Origin: Oceanobacillus sojae
GTDB lineage: Bacteria; Bacillota; Bacilli; Bacillales; Amphibacillaceae
DNA length: 64,000 nucleotides
Assembly (NCBI RefSeq): GCF_007991515.1
Contig: NZ_BJYM01000006.1
Coordinates: forward strand, 156,693-220,692
Reading direction: 5' to 3'
Shown here piece by piece: positions 17,134-25,168 of the stretch; the first letter of the stretch is position 1, and every line of letters starts with the position of its first letter. The position numbers and the translations under genes were made by a program. The notes beneath the pieces were generated by a model. That model was not told the DNA's origin. It was given only the letters and a program-made list of their open reading frames with translations, and did no database searches.

Positions 17134-18528
17134 ATGATATCTAAATCTATCAAAGAAAAATTGAATGAAGAGTTAAATAAAACCTGTAAAGAATTAAAAA
17201 TCCCCGGTATGGCACTTACTGTATATCAAGATGGTAATAGTATTTATGATAATTATTATGGATATAGAAATATGGAAGAAGAGCTTCCTGTTACAAAGAA
17301 TACTATATTTGGGCTGGCTTCTATTACTAAATCTTTAACATGTCTTATGGTGATGAAGCTGGAGGAAGAGGGTAAATTAAATAGCACAGATAAAGTGATA
17401 GAATGGCTGCCCAATTTGAAATGGCCAAGGGAAGATTATGCGAAACAGCTGGAAATCAAACATCTTATGTCTCATACCAGCGGCTTGCCGGGATTACCTT
17501 CCATTCATAATGCCCGTATCAGAAGTATTATGAATGATCCGGATGGTGAATTTTTATTTGGAAAATGGCAGCCGGATGAGCAGGCTATCATACAAACTGT
17601 GGATGAATTGATTGAACAAATAAGCAATATGGATTTCGAATTGCTTGGTCCTCCTGGAAAAGTATTTAATTATTCCAATGAAGGCTTCGGGATGCTGCAA
17701 AAAATAATTGAATTGGCAAGCGGCATACCTTTTATCAAATATGTGGAAGAAAAATTATTTTTCCCGCTCGATGTGCAAGATTCCTTTTTCCTTACTGAGT
17801 CCATTGCAAATAAAGAAAATGTAACGGAATTATATGCCTATAAAGAAAAACAATCAGGTGTTTTTCACTCGCCAGCCTGGTGGGACGTAGGTGATATTTA
17901 TACAAATGGATCATGGAAAACATCTGCCGAAGATTTAATGAAATTTGTAGAGCTGCTGCGTTTAAATGGCGATTTCTACGGCAAAAAGATTATATCAGAG
18001 AATATGATCAAAAAAATGACTTCATCTGCTTTTAGTTTGCCTAATGGCGGGGATTATGGCTATGGAATTGAAATAAATTCTATTGGAGAACACACCCGGT
18101 TTGGACATGGAGGCAGTGTAAAGGGGGTATCTTCTAATTTTCAAGTTATCGGAGAAAAAGGAATATCAGCTTCCATTTTGATTAATATGGCTGATGTCCC
18201 GGCAGAAAAAATATTAGTTTCTGTATTAAATACTATTTTAGAAATACCGGCTGCGGATCTCTTCAACAAAAGTCAGATGCTCTCTAATAAATCTTTGGAT
18301 TTAAGTATCTTTTCTGGATTATATAAATCAGGAGAAGGAAATAAGGCTTTGGTATCTATACAAAATAATTTGCTTTACTTAAATCGAAATGAGCTTGCTA
18401 CTTGCTTTTACCCGATATCTGAAAGTGATTTTATAGCTGAAACAGGAGAGAGGATTTATTTTTCAAGGAACGGAGATAATGTTACTTCTGTTCTTATTGG
18501 GAAGAGAGTACTGGAGAAAGTGGGATAA
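17134..18528 (+). CDS. Class-C beta-lactamase-fold serine hydrolase
   Basis: A 464-residue member of the beta-lactamase/PBP4*/esterase family. The catalytic SxxK is S63-I-T-K66, the YxN motif is Y180-S-N182, and the third motif is HGG at about 325 (GHGGSVKG). There is no signal peptide, so it is probably cytosolic and acts as an esterase or peptidase rather than as a resistance enzyme. A C-terminal domain of about 90 residues follows the hydrolase domain. Its ribosome binding site (AAGGAG) is only about 15 bases from the right end of the TnpB element, so the insertion replaced the native upstream region. Confidence 0.85.
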   Translation: MISKSIKEKLNEELNKTCKELKIPGMALTVYQDGNSIYDNYYGYRNMEEELPVTKNTIFGLASITKSLTCLMVMKLEEEGKLNSTDKVIEWLPNLKWPREDYAKQLEIKHLMSHTSGLPGLPSIHNARIRSIMNDPDGEFLFGKWQPDEQAIIQTVDELIEQISNMDFELLGPPGKVFNYSNEGFGMLQKIIELASGIPFIKYVEEKLFFPLDVQDSFFLTESIANKENVTELYAYKEKQSGVFHSPAWWDVGDIYTNGSWKTSAEDLMKFVELLRLNGDFYGKKIISENMIKKMTSSAFSLPNGGDYGYGIEINSIGEHTRFGHGGSVKGVSSNFQVIGEKGISASILINMADVPAEKILVSVLNTILEIPAADLFNKSQMLSNKSLDLSIFSGLYKSGEGNKALVSIQNNLLYLNRNELATCFYPISESDFIAETGERIYFSRNGDNVTSVLIGKRVLEKVG

Positions 18529-18545
18529 AGAATAGAAATAGGTGA

Positions 18546-18592
18546 AAAAACCATGGATTTTCATTCAGCAGATTTGAAAATTCATGGTTTTG
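18546..18592 (+). terminator. Terminator after serine hydrolase gene
   Basis: AAAACCATG-ATTTTC pairs with GAAAAT-CATGGTTTT around a loop of about 13 nt, just after the stop codon. Confidence 0.6.
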
Positions 18593-18644
18593 TGAGTGGA
18601 GTATGATTATGTTATATAAGTAATATTCTGACTGTAAAATTTTT

Positions 18645-18670
18645 GTTTACAAAAAATAAGAACGGGGAAT
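18645..18670 (+). promoter_or_regulatory. Candidate sigma-B promoter of lmo0937-type gene
   Basis: GTTTAC (18645-18650), 14-bp spacer, GGGAAT (18665-18670): a good match to the sigma-B consensus, placed 33 bp before the start codon of a small stress-type membrane protein. It resembles the element before the CsbD gene at 8027. Confidence 0.55.
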
Positions 18671-18703
18671 GGTAATTGAAAGAAGAAGTGAGGAGGTCAG
18701 AAG

Positions 18704-18847
18704 ATGCTTTGGACGATTATAGTTATTATTTTAGTTTTATGGCTGCTGGGTTTTATTGGAGATGTAGCCGGAAATCTTGTGCATATATTATTGGTTGTGG
18801 CTTTAGTCATACTGATTGTTAAGCTTTTGACTGGCCGGAAGCCTTAG
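18704..18847 (+). CDS. lmo0937-family small membrane protein
   Basis: A 47-residue protein beginning MLWTIIVIILVLWLLGFIGD, with two hydrophobic stretches joined by a short Gly/Asp/Asn turn and a basic tail (LLTGRKP). This matches the small lmo0937-type membrane proteins of Firmicutes, whose function is unknown. AGGAGG lies 8 nt before ATG 18704. A sigma-B-like promoter precedes it and a strong hairpin follows it. Confidence 0.8.
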   Translation: MLWTIIVIILVLWLLGFIGDVAGNLVHILLVVALVILIVKLLTGRKP

Positions 18848-18888
18848 ATAAGCTTGATAAAATTTTTAAAAATGAAAAGATAAAATTG

Positions 18889-18928
18889 CAGGAGCCCATC
18901 ATATTGATTTTAATATGATGGGCTCCTG
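18889..18928. terminator. Strong hairpin after lmo0937-type gene
   Basis: A perfect 17-bp stem (18889-18905 / 18912-18928) with a 6-nt loop. The following T run is weak on both strands, so it may act as a terminator or as an RNA 3' stabiliser. Confidence 0.6.
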
Positions 18929-18983
18929 TATATAAGAAAGTAAATTAATATGATAATGAACAAGTATATCTTTCATTTAAAGC

Positions 18984-19088
18984 TTATTTTGATTTAAAAA
19001 GACTTACAGGGTCTGCTGGAATCTCATTTGATATCCAGTCTTTTGTGACCGCTTCTTGTAAAGATATCGAAACTTCTAAACGCCAAAT
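18984..19088 (-). pseudogene. C-terminal fragment of an unidentified gene
   Basis: The minus frame 19088-18984 is open for 34 codons and ends in TAA. It has strongly protein-like sequence (…SLQEAVTKDWISNEIPADP…) but no start codon. It looks like the preserved tail of a deleted gene. I do not recognise the family. The surrounding gap (18929-19489) holds no complete gene. Confidence 0.25.
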
Positions 19089-19165
19089 TTATAGGAATAC
19101 ATTTATCTATAAATTTAAATTAACTGTTTCTGGATATTACATATGATTTAAGAAAGAGAGACAGG

Positions 19166-19327
19166 ATGAATAAAATAAATTTACTAAAAGAAAGAGTATT
19201 TGAAGTGATTTGGAACAATAACAGTTTACTCCATATCAGTATTGATAAAGCAGCGTTTTATAGAATATTCTTTTGTAAGAAAACTTCCCCCTTTCTTTAT
19301 TCTAGATTCCTTATAAAACAACACTGA
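19166..19327 (+). CDS. Hypothetical 53-residue ORF
   Basis: ATG 19166 follows a purine-rich AGAGAGACAGG and runs 53 codons to TGA. The protein is basic and hydrophobic, with no recognised motif. It may be a remnant of a truncated gene rather than a functional gene. It is reported because it has a plausible ribosome binding site and lies in an otherwise empty stretch. Confidence 0.2.
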   Translation: MNKINLLKERVFEVIWNNNSLLHISIDKAAFYRIFFCKKTSPFLYSRFLIKQH

Positions 19328-19391
19328 CAGGTTATAAATAAATATATATTCCCAAAGGTAATAATATATTAGTTCCATAGATTTAAAATCG

Positions 19392-19413
19392 TTATAAACA
19401 TTATAACGTTATT
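19392..19413. promoter_or_regulatory. 22-bp duplicated operator, copy 1
   Basis: A 22-bp sequence containing the perfect palindrome ATAACGTTAT, repeated base for base at 20142-20163, exactly 750 bp away. This copy touches the -35 box of the PTS operon promoter (19412-19440). It is the likely site of an unseen regulator, because no regulator gene lies in this operon. Confidence 0.6.
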
Positions 19414-19440
19414 TACTATGATTTGTTTGTATGGTATATT
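19412..19440 (+). promoter_or_regulatory. Promoter of lactose/cellobiose-type PTS operon
   Basis: TTTACT (19412-19417), 17-bp spacer, TATATT (19435-19440), 50 bp before the EIIB start codon. The duplicated operator overlaps its upstream edge. Confidence 0.55.
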
Positions 19441-19489
19441 GTTCACTGAGAGAAAAGAATGCGTTTTCAAAAAATAGGAGGTATTTTTT

Positions 19490-19807
19490 ATGAATATTTT
19501 GTTATGTTGTTCAGCAGGGATGTCCACCAGTCTGCTTGTTACAAAAATGAAGAAGGCTGCGGAAGAGCAGGGAAAGGAAGCCACTATTAACGCTGTTTCG
19601 GCTTCGGAAGTTCGTAATTATGTTGGAGAGGCTGACGTCATTTTACTTGGACCACAGATTCGTTATATGCTTCAGGATATGAAAAAAATAGGTGAGGAAT
19701 ATAATATTCCGGTTGCTACAATTGACCAAAGAGATTATGGTATGGTTAAAGGGAGTGCAGTGTTAGATCATGCTCAAAAATTAATCGATGAGGGCATTGA
19801 ATCATGA
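19490..19807 (+). CDS. PTS EIIB, lactose/cellobiose type
   Basis: A 105-residue EIIB of the Lac/Cel family. The active Cys is C7 in [17 protein letters not shown], a signature of the family. AGGAGG stands before ATG 19490. It is the first gene of the operon and overlaps the EIIA gene by 4 bp. Family substrates are mostly beta-linked di- and oligosaccharides. Confidence 0.93.
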   Translation: MNILLCCSAGMSTSLLVTKMKKAAEEQGKEATINAVSASEVRNYVGEADVILLGPQIRYMLQDMKKIGEEYNIPVATIDQRDYGMVKGSAVLDHAQKLIDEGIES

Positions 19808-20127
19808 CAAAAGAAGAGCTTTATGAACAGTCTTTTATGTTGATTATGCACAGCGGTAATGCTCGCAGCAGTGCAATAGAAGCCATTCAATCTATTAAAC
19901 AGATGAATCCAGATGAGTGTGAAGCAAAGCTGAAAGAAGCAGATGAAGAGTTTGTAAAAGCACATCATATCCAGACAGAATTGATTCAAAAAGAAGCAGA
20001 AGGAGAAACATTTGAAATTCCAATTATTTTTATTCATGCGCAGGATCACCTGATGAATGCGATGACTACGGTTGAGCTTGCCAAAGAGATTATTGATGTG
20101 CATAAAGAAAAGCAAATCTCCAGATAA
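19804..20127 (+). CDS. PTS EIIA, lactose/cellobiose type
   Basis: A 107-residue all-helical EIIA with the phosphohistidine H78 in FIHAQDHLM, the family signature. It forms a trimer and passes phosphate from HPr to the EIIB encoded just upstream. Its start overlaps the EIIB stop (ATGA). A second copy of the 22-bp operator follows it. Confidence 0.93.
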   Translation: MTKEELYEQSFMLIMHSGNARSSAIEAIQSIKQMNPDECEAKLKEADEEFVKAHHIQTELIQKEAEGETFEIPIIFIHAQDHLMNAMTTVELAKEIIDVHKEKQISR

Positions 20128-20141
20128 GAATATTTTTTTAA

Positions 20142-20163
20142 TTATAAACATTATAACGTTATT
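20142..20163. promoter_or_regulatory. 22-bp duplicated operator, copy 2
   Basis: Identical to 19392-19413, but inside the operon between the EIIA stop (20127) and the EIIC ribosome binding site. With copy 1 it could form a repression loop or a roadblock. No clear promoter accompanies it. Confidence 0.55.
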
Positions 20164-20185
20164 ATGTTAAAGGAGTTAAATATTT

Positions 20186-21481
20186 ATGAATAAATTTATG
20201 GGTTTTCTGGAAGAAAAGGTACTGCCCACAACACATAAGATTGCTTCACAGAGACATTTACTTGCAATTCGTAACGGGGTGCTCTCCACACTGCCCCTGA
20301 CTATTATCGGCTCTTTCTTTGTTATACTGCTGAATTTTCCCATCGAGGGCTATGCAGATTTTATCGCGCCTTATCGTGAAGTACTGGACATCCCATTTCG
20401 TTTCACTGTAGGAGCAATGGGGCTGTATGCAAGTTTTGGGGTAGCCTACGCGCTGGCAGGACATTATAAAATTGATCAGCTTAGTTCAGGCTTGCTTGCA
20501 GTATTAGCTTTTCTGCTTACATCAGTTGTTCCGGTAAATGTAACAGAGAGTGTGGATGGTGTTATTGAAGCAGGACGCTGGTTAGATATCAGTTCCTTGA
20601 GTGCACAATCGCTATTTGGCGGGATTGTTACATCACTTTTAACGGTAGAGATATTTCGCTTTTTTATACAGCGTAATATTAAGATTAAGCTTCCAGATAC
20701 TGTACCGCCGATGGTTGCAAATTCATTTTCAGCGCTTATTCCTGCGTTAGTTATTATCGTCCTTTTCTGGTTTGTCCGTCACATACTGAATTTTGATATC
20801 AACTATGTTATTACCTGGGCAGTTACACCGTTGAAAGACCTGCTTGTTGGTAATAGTCTGATAGGTGGAATGTTAACGGTATTCCTGATTGTGTTCTTCT
20901 GGACACTAGGTATTCATGGGCCAGCTATTTTAGGACCGGTTATTCGTCCGATGTGGGATGCAGCAATTTTAGAAAATATGGATACATATGCAGCGACAGG
21001 AGATGCAGCTAATCTTCCTACATTGTTTACAGAGCAGTTTATTCAATGGTTTGTCTGGATTGGAGGAGCTGGGTCAACACTGGCATTAGTTGTACTGTTT
21101 ATGTTTTCCAAAGCAAAATATTTAAAGGAGCTGGGCAGGCTTTCATTTATACCGGGGCTTTTCAATATTAATGAACCCATTATTTTTGGAGCACCGATTG
21201 TAATGAACCCGTTGCTTGCAATTCCATTTATCATTGCTCCACTTGTAAATACCGTAATTGCTTACCTGTTCTTTACGTTTAACCTGATTCCAATGATAAT
21301 GGCAAAGCTCCCATTTACCGTTCCATCACCAATTGCTGCTATTATCAGTACAGATTGGTCAATAATGGCCGGCATATTAGTTATTATTAATTTCACCGTT
21401 GCGCTGCTTATTTATTATCCATTCTTTAAGATGTTTGAAAAGCAGCAGCTTCAAACAGAAGAAGAATCACAAACATCATAA
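20186..21481 (+). CDS. PTS EIIC, lactose/cellobiose (CelB) type
   Basis: A 431-residue EIIC of the Lac/Cel superfamily with about ten membrane spans and the conserved substrate-site motif FNINEPIIFGAPIVMNP. AAGGAG precedes ATG 20186. Together with the EIIB and EIIA genes it gives a complete permease. Coupling to a MupG-like glycosidase suggests a MurNAc-containing or beta-linked disaccharide as substrate (inference). Confidence 0.92.
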   Translation: MNKFMGFLEEKVLPTTHKIASQRHLLAIRNGVLSTLPLTIIGSFFVILLNFPIEGYADFIAPYREVLDIPFRFTVGAMGLYASFGVAYALAGHYKIDQLSSGLLAVLAFLLTSVVPVNVTESVDGVIEAGRWLDISSLSAQSLFGGIVTSLLTVEIFRFFIQRNIKIKLPDTVPPMVANSFSALIPALVIIVLFWFVRHILNFDINYVITWAVTPLKDLLVGNSLIGGMLTVFLIVFFWTLGIHGPAILGPVIRPMWDAAILENMDTYAATGDAANLPTLFTEQFIQWFVWIGGAGSTLALVVLFMFSKAKYLKELGRLSFIPGLFNINEPIIFGAPIVMNPLLAIPFIIAPLVNTVIAYLFFTFNLIPMIMAKLPFTVPSPIAAIISTDWSIMAGILVIINFTVALLIYYPFFKMFEKQQLQTEEESQTS

Positions 21482-21497
21482 AAAGGGAGTGCTATCT

Positions 21498-21776
21498 TTG
21501 TTAGAAATTATTTTTGCAGCAGCAGCTTTTGTCGGGTCTCTTATTTATTTTAATAAAAAGCCATTAGAATCAAAATCTGTATGGAAAGCAATGGGGCTTT
21601 CTATTCTGATAATTCTTGCCGCCATTGTGTTTTTTGTTCTGACAAACAGCCGTTTTATGAGCATTATTATTGTACCAACAATTATATGCTCAGTCTATAT
21701 CTCTACACTTTATCGAGAAATGCTGACACGTATACATAAACGCCAGCAGCAATTATTAAAACAAAGAGAGGGGTAA
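21498..21776 (+). CDS. Small hypothetical membrane protein
   Basis: A 92-residue protein with three hydrophobic stretches (about 4-20, 32-50, 56-72) and a basic C-terminal tail (IHKRQQQLLKQREG). The start is TTG 21498, eight bases after AAGGGAG; the frame continues upstream inside the EIIC gene but without a ribosome binding site. It is not recognised. Its position between permease and glycosidase makes an accessory role in this operon likely. Confidence 0.6.
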   Translation: MLEIIFAAAAFVGSLIYFNKKPLESKSVWKAMGLSILIILAAIVFFVLTNSRFMSIIIVPTIICSVYISTLYREMLTRIHKRQQQLLKQREG

Positions 21777-21782
21777 TATATT

Positions 21783-22868
21783 ATGCGTCGTTTAGGTGTC
21801 TCCATTTATCCTGAAAAATCGACTCCAGAGCAGGATAAAGATTATTTGAAGAAAGCGGCCTCTTATGGATTTAGCCGTGTATTTACCTGTCTGCTTTCTG
21901 TGCAAAAACCAAAAGAAGAAATCAAAGCAGACTTTATGGATATTATTTCATGTGCCAAGGGGTTACAAATGGAGGTTATCTTAGATGTTGCACCAGCAGT
22001 ATTTAATCAGCTAGGTATCAGCTATGATGAACCAGACTTTTTCGCAGAGCTTGGCGCAGATGGAATTCGGCTTGATTTAGGTTTTGATGGGTTAAAAGAA
22101 GCACAGATGACTTACAATGATTACGGCTTGAAAATTGAATTAAATATGAGTAATGATGTTGCGTATTTGGAAAATATTATGACACATCAGCCAAATACTG
22201 CGAACTTAGTCGGCTGTCATAACTTCTACCCGCAAAAATATACGGGGCTTCCATATGAGTTTTTTATCAGCTGCTCCGAACGTTTTAAAAAATACAATTT
22301 ACGTACAGCAGCTTTTGTAACATCAGAGCATGCAGAATTGGGGCCGTGGAATATTAATGATGGTCTGTGTACATTGGAAGAGCATCGGAATCTTCCAATT
22401 GATATACAGGCAAAGCATCTGTTTGCTACTGGGCTCATTGATGATGTCATTATTGGCAATGCGTATGCCAGCGATGAGGAATTAGAGCAGCTCGGAAAAC
22501 TCAATCCAGCAAGACTTGAGCTCTCCGTAGAGCTTGAAAAAAATGTGTCCCTTATGGAGAAAACGATTATGTTTGAAGAAACGCATATACGCCGGGGCGA
22601 TATCAGTGAGTATATGGTTCGATCTGTAGATGTTCGAAAAAAATATGCTTCTCGATCAGTAAAATCTGCAGCGACTCCAGCGCAAAAACGTGGAGATATA
22701 TTCATAGGAAATGATTCTTTTGGAAAATATAAAGCAGAGCTTCAAGTGGTTTTAAAAGACATGCCTGCAGATGAACGTAAAAATAAAGTAGGGCATGTAC
22801 GTAAGGAAGAGCTATTTTTACTAGATTATATTCGCCCTTGGGGCAGCTTTACTTTAAGAGAAATATAG
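21783..22868 (+). CDS. MupG-family (DUF871) 6-phospho-glycosidase
   Basis: A 361-residue DUF871 protein: N-terminal TIM-barrel-like domain beginning RRLGVSIYPEKSTPEQDKDYLKKAASYGFSRVF-type sequence, then a C-terminal small beta domain after about 245. The characterised member, MupG of Staphylococcus aureus, splits 6-phospho-MurNAc-GlcNAc. Here it is paired with a Lac/Cel-type PTS and not with MurP/MurQ, so the substrate may differ. AGAGGGG precedes ATG 21783. It is the last gene of the operon and is followed by a hairpin. Confidence 0.82.
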   Translation: MRRLGVSIYPEKSTPEQDKDYLKKAASYGFSRVFTCLLSVQKPKEEIKADFMDIISCAKGLQMEVILDVAPAVFNQLGISYDEPDFFAELGADGIRLDLGFDGLKEAQMTYNDYGLKIELNMSNDVAYLENIMTHQPNTANLVGCHNFYPQKYTGLPYEFFISCSERFKKYNLRTAAFVTSEHAELGPWNINDGLCTLEEHRNLPIDIQAKHLFATGLIDDVIIGNAYASDEELEQLGKLNPARLELSVELEKNVSLMEKTIMFEETHIRRGDISEYMVRSVDVRKKYASRSVKSAATPAQKRGDIFIGNDSFGKYKAELQVVLKDMPADERKNKVGHVRKEELFLLDYIRPWGSFTLREI

Positions 22869-22878
22869 AGAAACGCAT

Positions 22879-22916
22879 AATGAACCTCTGTCGGGAAAAT
22901 AGGCAGAGGTCCATTT
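22879..22916 (+). terminator. Terminator of Lac/Cel-type PTS operon
   Basis: AATG-ACCTCTG pairs with CAGAGGT-CATT across a loop of about 12 nt, followed by TTTG. Confidence 0.6.
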
Positions 22917-23058
22917 GTATTCTGAAGAGAAGACAGTCATTTAAAACTTTCTATTCAGTCAAAATCCATAAATGATTTTCATAGAGAAAAGCTCCACGTT
23001 CTTCTGTTCACTAATTCAAATATGATATATTAAATAACAAAGAAAGGAGCGATAAACA

Positions 23059-23847
23059 ATGGATTTAAAATTAAAAGGCAAAAAGGTATTGGTTTTAGCT
23101 TCAAGTAAAGGCATCGGCAGAGAAATTGCGAATAAGTATTCAGAAGAAGGCGCATCTGTTATTATTACCGGCAGAACGGAAGAAATTTAAAAAAAAACAG
23201 CGGATGAGATTTCAACTCAGACAGGCGGTGAAGTGATTCCATTCGTTACAGATGTTTCGAAAAAAGAAGATATCAACCGTCTATTTGCTTTTGTGAAAGA
23301 ACACTTTGGTGTACTTGATGTACTGGTAAGTAATGCAGGTGGTCCACCAATTATTAACTTTGAAACCAGTGATGAGACAGCTTGGTATGATGCTTTTGAA
23401 CTGACTTTAATGAGTTCTGTACGTGCAATAAAAGAAGCGATTCCTTTAATGAAGGAAAATGGACAAGGGAGAATTATATATATTGCCTCGAGTTCTATTA
23501 AAGAACCAATCAGCGAGCTGTTGCTTTCCAATATATTTAGAAGCGGTGTACAAGCACTTTGCAAATCGCTGGCAGAAGATTATGCAAAGGAACAGATATT
23601 AATCAATATCGTCGGGCCGGGCAAAATCGATACGGATAGATTGCGAAGCCTTGATAAGAAAAATGCAGAGAAGAGACAGGTTGAACTAAAGGATTGGCAA
23701 AATAATGTTCAGGCTTCTATTCCAATCGGCCGATATGGTACACCGGAAGAATTTGCAGAAGCTGCTGTCTTTTTAGGATCTTATCGAAATACGTATATTA
23801 CTGGGCAGACACTGTTGATTGATGGCGGGTTTGTTAAGTCTTATTAG
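23059..23847 (+). pseudogene. SDR oxidoreductase interrupted by in-frame stop
   Basis: Short-chain dehydrogenase/reductase that would be 262 residues. AAGGAG and ATG 23059 start [24 protein letters not shown]. The frame reaches TAA at 23188-23190 after TEEI and then continues without shift through KKTADEIS, VSNAGGPP, a substrate region and GRYGTPEEFAEAAVFLGS to the real C-terminus. Only one codon breaks it, inside an A-rich run, so either it is a recent nonsense mutation or a base-call error. Without readthrough, the part from ATG 23233 would lack the NAD(P)-binding motif. It stands alone. Confidence 0.75.
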
Positions 23848-23988
23848 ATTGGGTAAGTTCTAAAAATAAAATAGTACGATTTTAATGTAGAATAATTTGA
23901 ATAAGAAATAGAAAATGATGTTAAAGAAGGGTGATAGATTCTTTATGAGAATTTGTTGCTCTTCTTTTTATATTCTAATCTCCAAAAA

Positions 23989-24034
23989 ACAAACTAAAAA
24001 AAATGTTGACAAACTAAAAAAAATTAATTAGTAT
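23989..24034 (+). promoter_or_regulatory. Promoter with 20-bp tandem repeat
   Basis: ACAAACTAAAAAAAAT occurs at 23989-24004 and 24009-24024, period exactly 20 bp. The second copy supplies the end of a consensus -35 (TTGACA, 24006-24011); after 17 bp comes TAGTAT (24029-24034). A-tract repeats phased at two helical turns may be bent DNA or an operator for the regulator that follows. Confidence 0.55.
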
Positions 24035-24070
24035 AACATTGTGAATATTCATAGATAGGAGCTCTTTAAA

Positions 24071-24730
24071 ATGGAACATATTAACGAGGAAATTGATTTT
24101 TTGACGTCGACCGTAAAAGGTATTGCTAAACAGTTTGGCAGTGATTGTGAAGTTGTGCTTCTTGATTTAACGCAGCATGAGAAATATGGAAGCGGTTTAA
24201 TTGTCCGGATTGAAAATGGCCATGTTACAGGCAGGAAAGTGGGGGATACAGGAACGAATTTAGGATTGGAAGTTTTGAGAGGAACGGATCAGGAAGGTGA
24301 TAAACATAACTACCTGACAAAGACAAAAGACGGAAGAATGTTGAGATCAACTACAATGTACATCCGAAATAGTGAAGGAAAACCTATCGGATGTATATGT
24401 ATTAATTTTGATATCACAAGTTTGATGATGGCTGAAACATCTATTAAGGAATTTACAGACCTGAATAAAATTAATACAGATGTAAAGGAAGTATTTGTGA
24501 ATAACGTGAATGATGTATTAGCCCTTTTAATTCAAGAAGCTCAAAATCATGTAGGGAAGCCAGTCGCACATATGAGCAAAGAGGATAAGATGAAGGGGAT
24601 AAAATATCTGGATGAAAAAGGGGCTTTTCTCATTCAGAAGTCAGGGGATAAAATCTGTGAATACTATGGAATCTCCAAATACACACTCTATAACTATTTA
24701 GATACAGTGCGTAGTACGCAAGGAATATAA
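24071..24730 (+). CDS. YheO-like regulator (PAS + HTH)
   Basis: A 219-residue regulator. The N-terminal YheO-like PAS domain (about 8-115) shows the typical EVVLLDL, GHVTGRKVGD and GCICINFD segments. The C-terminal HTH (about 165-215) ends KICEYYGISKYTLYNYLDTVR. DauR, which controls D-amino acid catabolism in Pseudomonas, is of this type. AGGAG before ATG 24071. It heads the ureide/amide cluster to 31028 and is probably its local regulator. Confidence 0.85.
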   Translation: MEHINEEIDFLTSTVKGIAKQFGSDCEVVLLDLTQHEKYGSGLIVRIENGHVTGRKVGDTGTNLGLEVLRGTDQEGDKHNYLTKTKDGRMLRSTTMYIRNSEGKPIGCICINFDITSLMMAETSIKEFTDLNKINTDVKEVFVNNVNDVLALLIQEAQNHVGKPVAHMSKEDKMKGIKYLDEKGAFLIQKSGDKICEYYGISKYTLYNYLDTVRSTQGI

Positions 24731-24778
24731 AAGGAAATAACATGATTTGTTTCAAAATATATTAAAGGGGAGATTATC

Positions 24779-25147
24779 ATGAAAGAAATTATTAATACAA
24801 GTCTGGCTCCAAAGCCGGGTGGACATTTTTCTCAAGCTACTAAAAAAAATAATACGGTGTATGTTGCAGGACAGGCACCGGTTGATATAAAAACTGGTAA
24901 GGTTCCAGAGACTATCGAAGAACAGACAAGAGTAGCACTTACCAATGTTAAGAATGTATTAGAAGCAGCAGGCGGCAGGTTGGAAGATGTGGTTAAAGTG
25001 AACACATATTTAACTAACTTAGATGATTTTGAAATCTATGACAAAGTCTATCAAGAGTTTTTCACAGATAACTTACCAGCCAGAACTACAATTGGATGTG
25101 ATTTAAAAGGGATACCTTTAGAAATCGATGCTATTGCTGAATTGTAA
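24779..25147 (+). CDS. RidA-family imine/enamine deaminase
   Basis: A 122-residue RidA/YjgF-family protein with the catalytic Arg R102 in LPARTTIGC, needed for hydrolysis of imines and enamines. The VYVAGQAPVD and EEQTRVALTNVKNVLEAAG segments are conserved. AAGGGGAG before ATG 24779. Family members also act in specific pathways (for example RutC in pyrimidine use). Here it sits first among the catabolic genes and probably clears an amino-acrylate or imine intermediate. Confidence 0.92.
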   Translation: MKEIINTSLAPKPGGHFSQATKKNNTVYVAGQAPVDIKTGKVPETIEEQTRVALTNVKNVLEAAGGRLEDVVKVNTYLTNLDDFEIYDKVYQEFFTDNLPARTTIGCDLKGIPLEIDAIAEL

Positions 25148-25168
25148 TAGCTTTAAGGAGTGGTAGAA

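Noticed and set aside
22226..22705. Minus-strand frame of 159 codons opposite the DUF871 gene
   Set aside because: Low-complexity Ser-rich translation, complement of a conserved gene.
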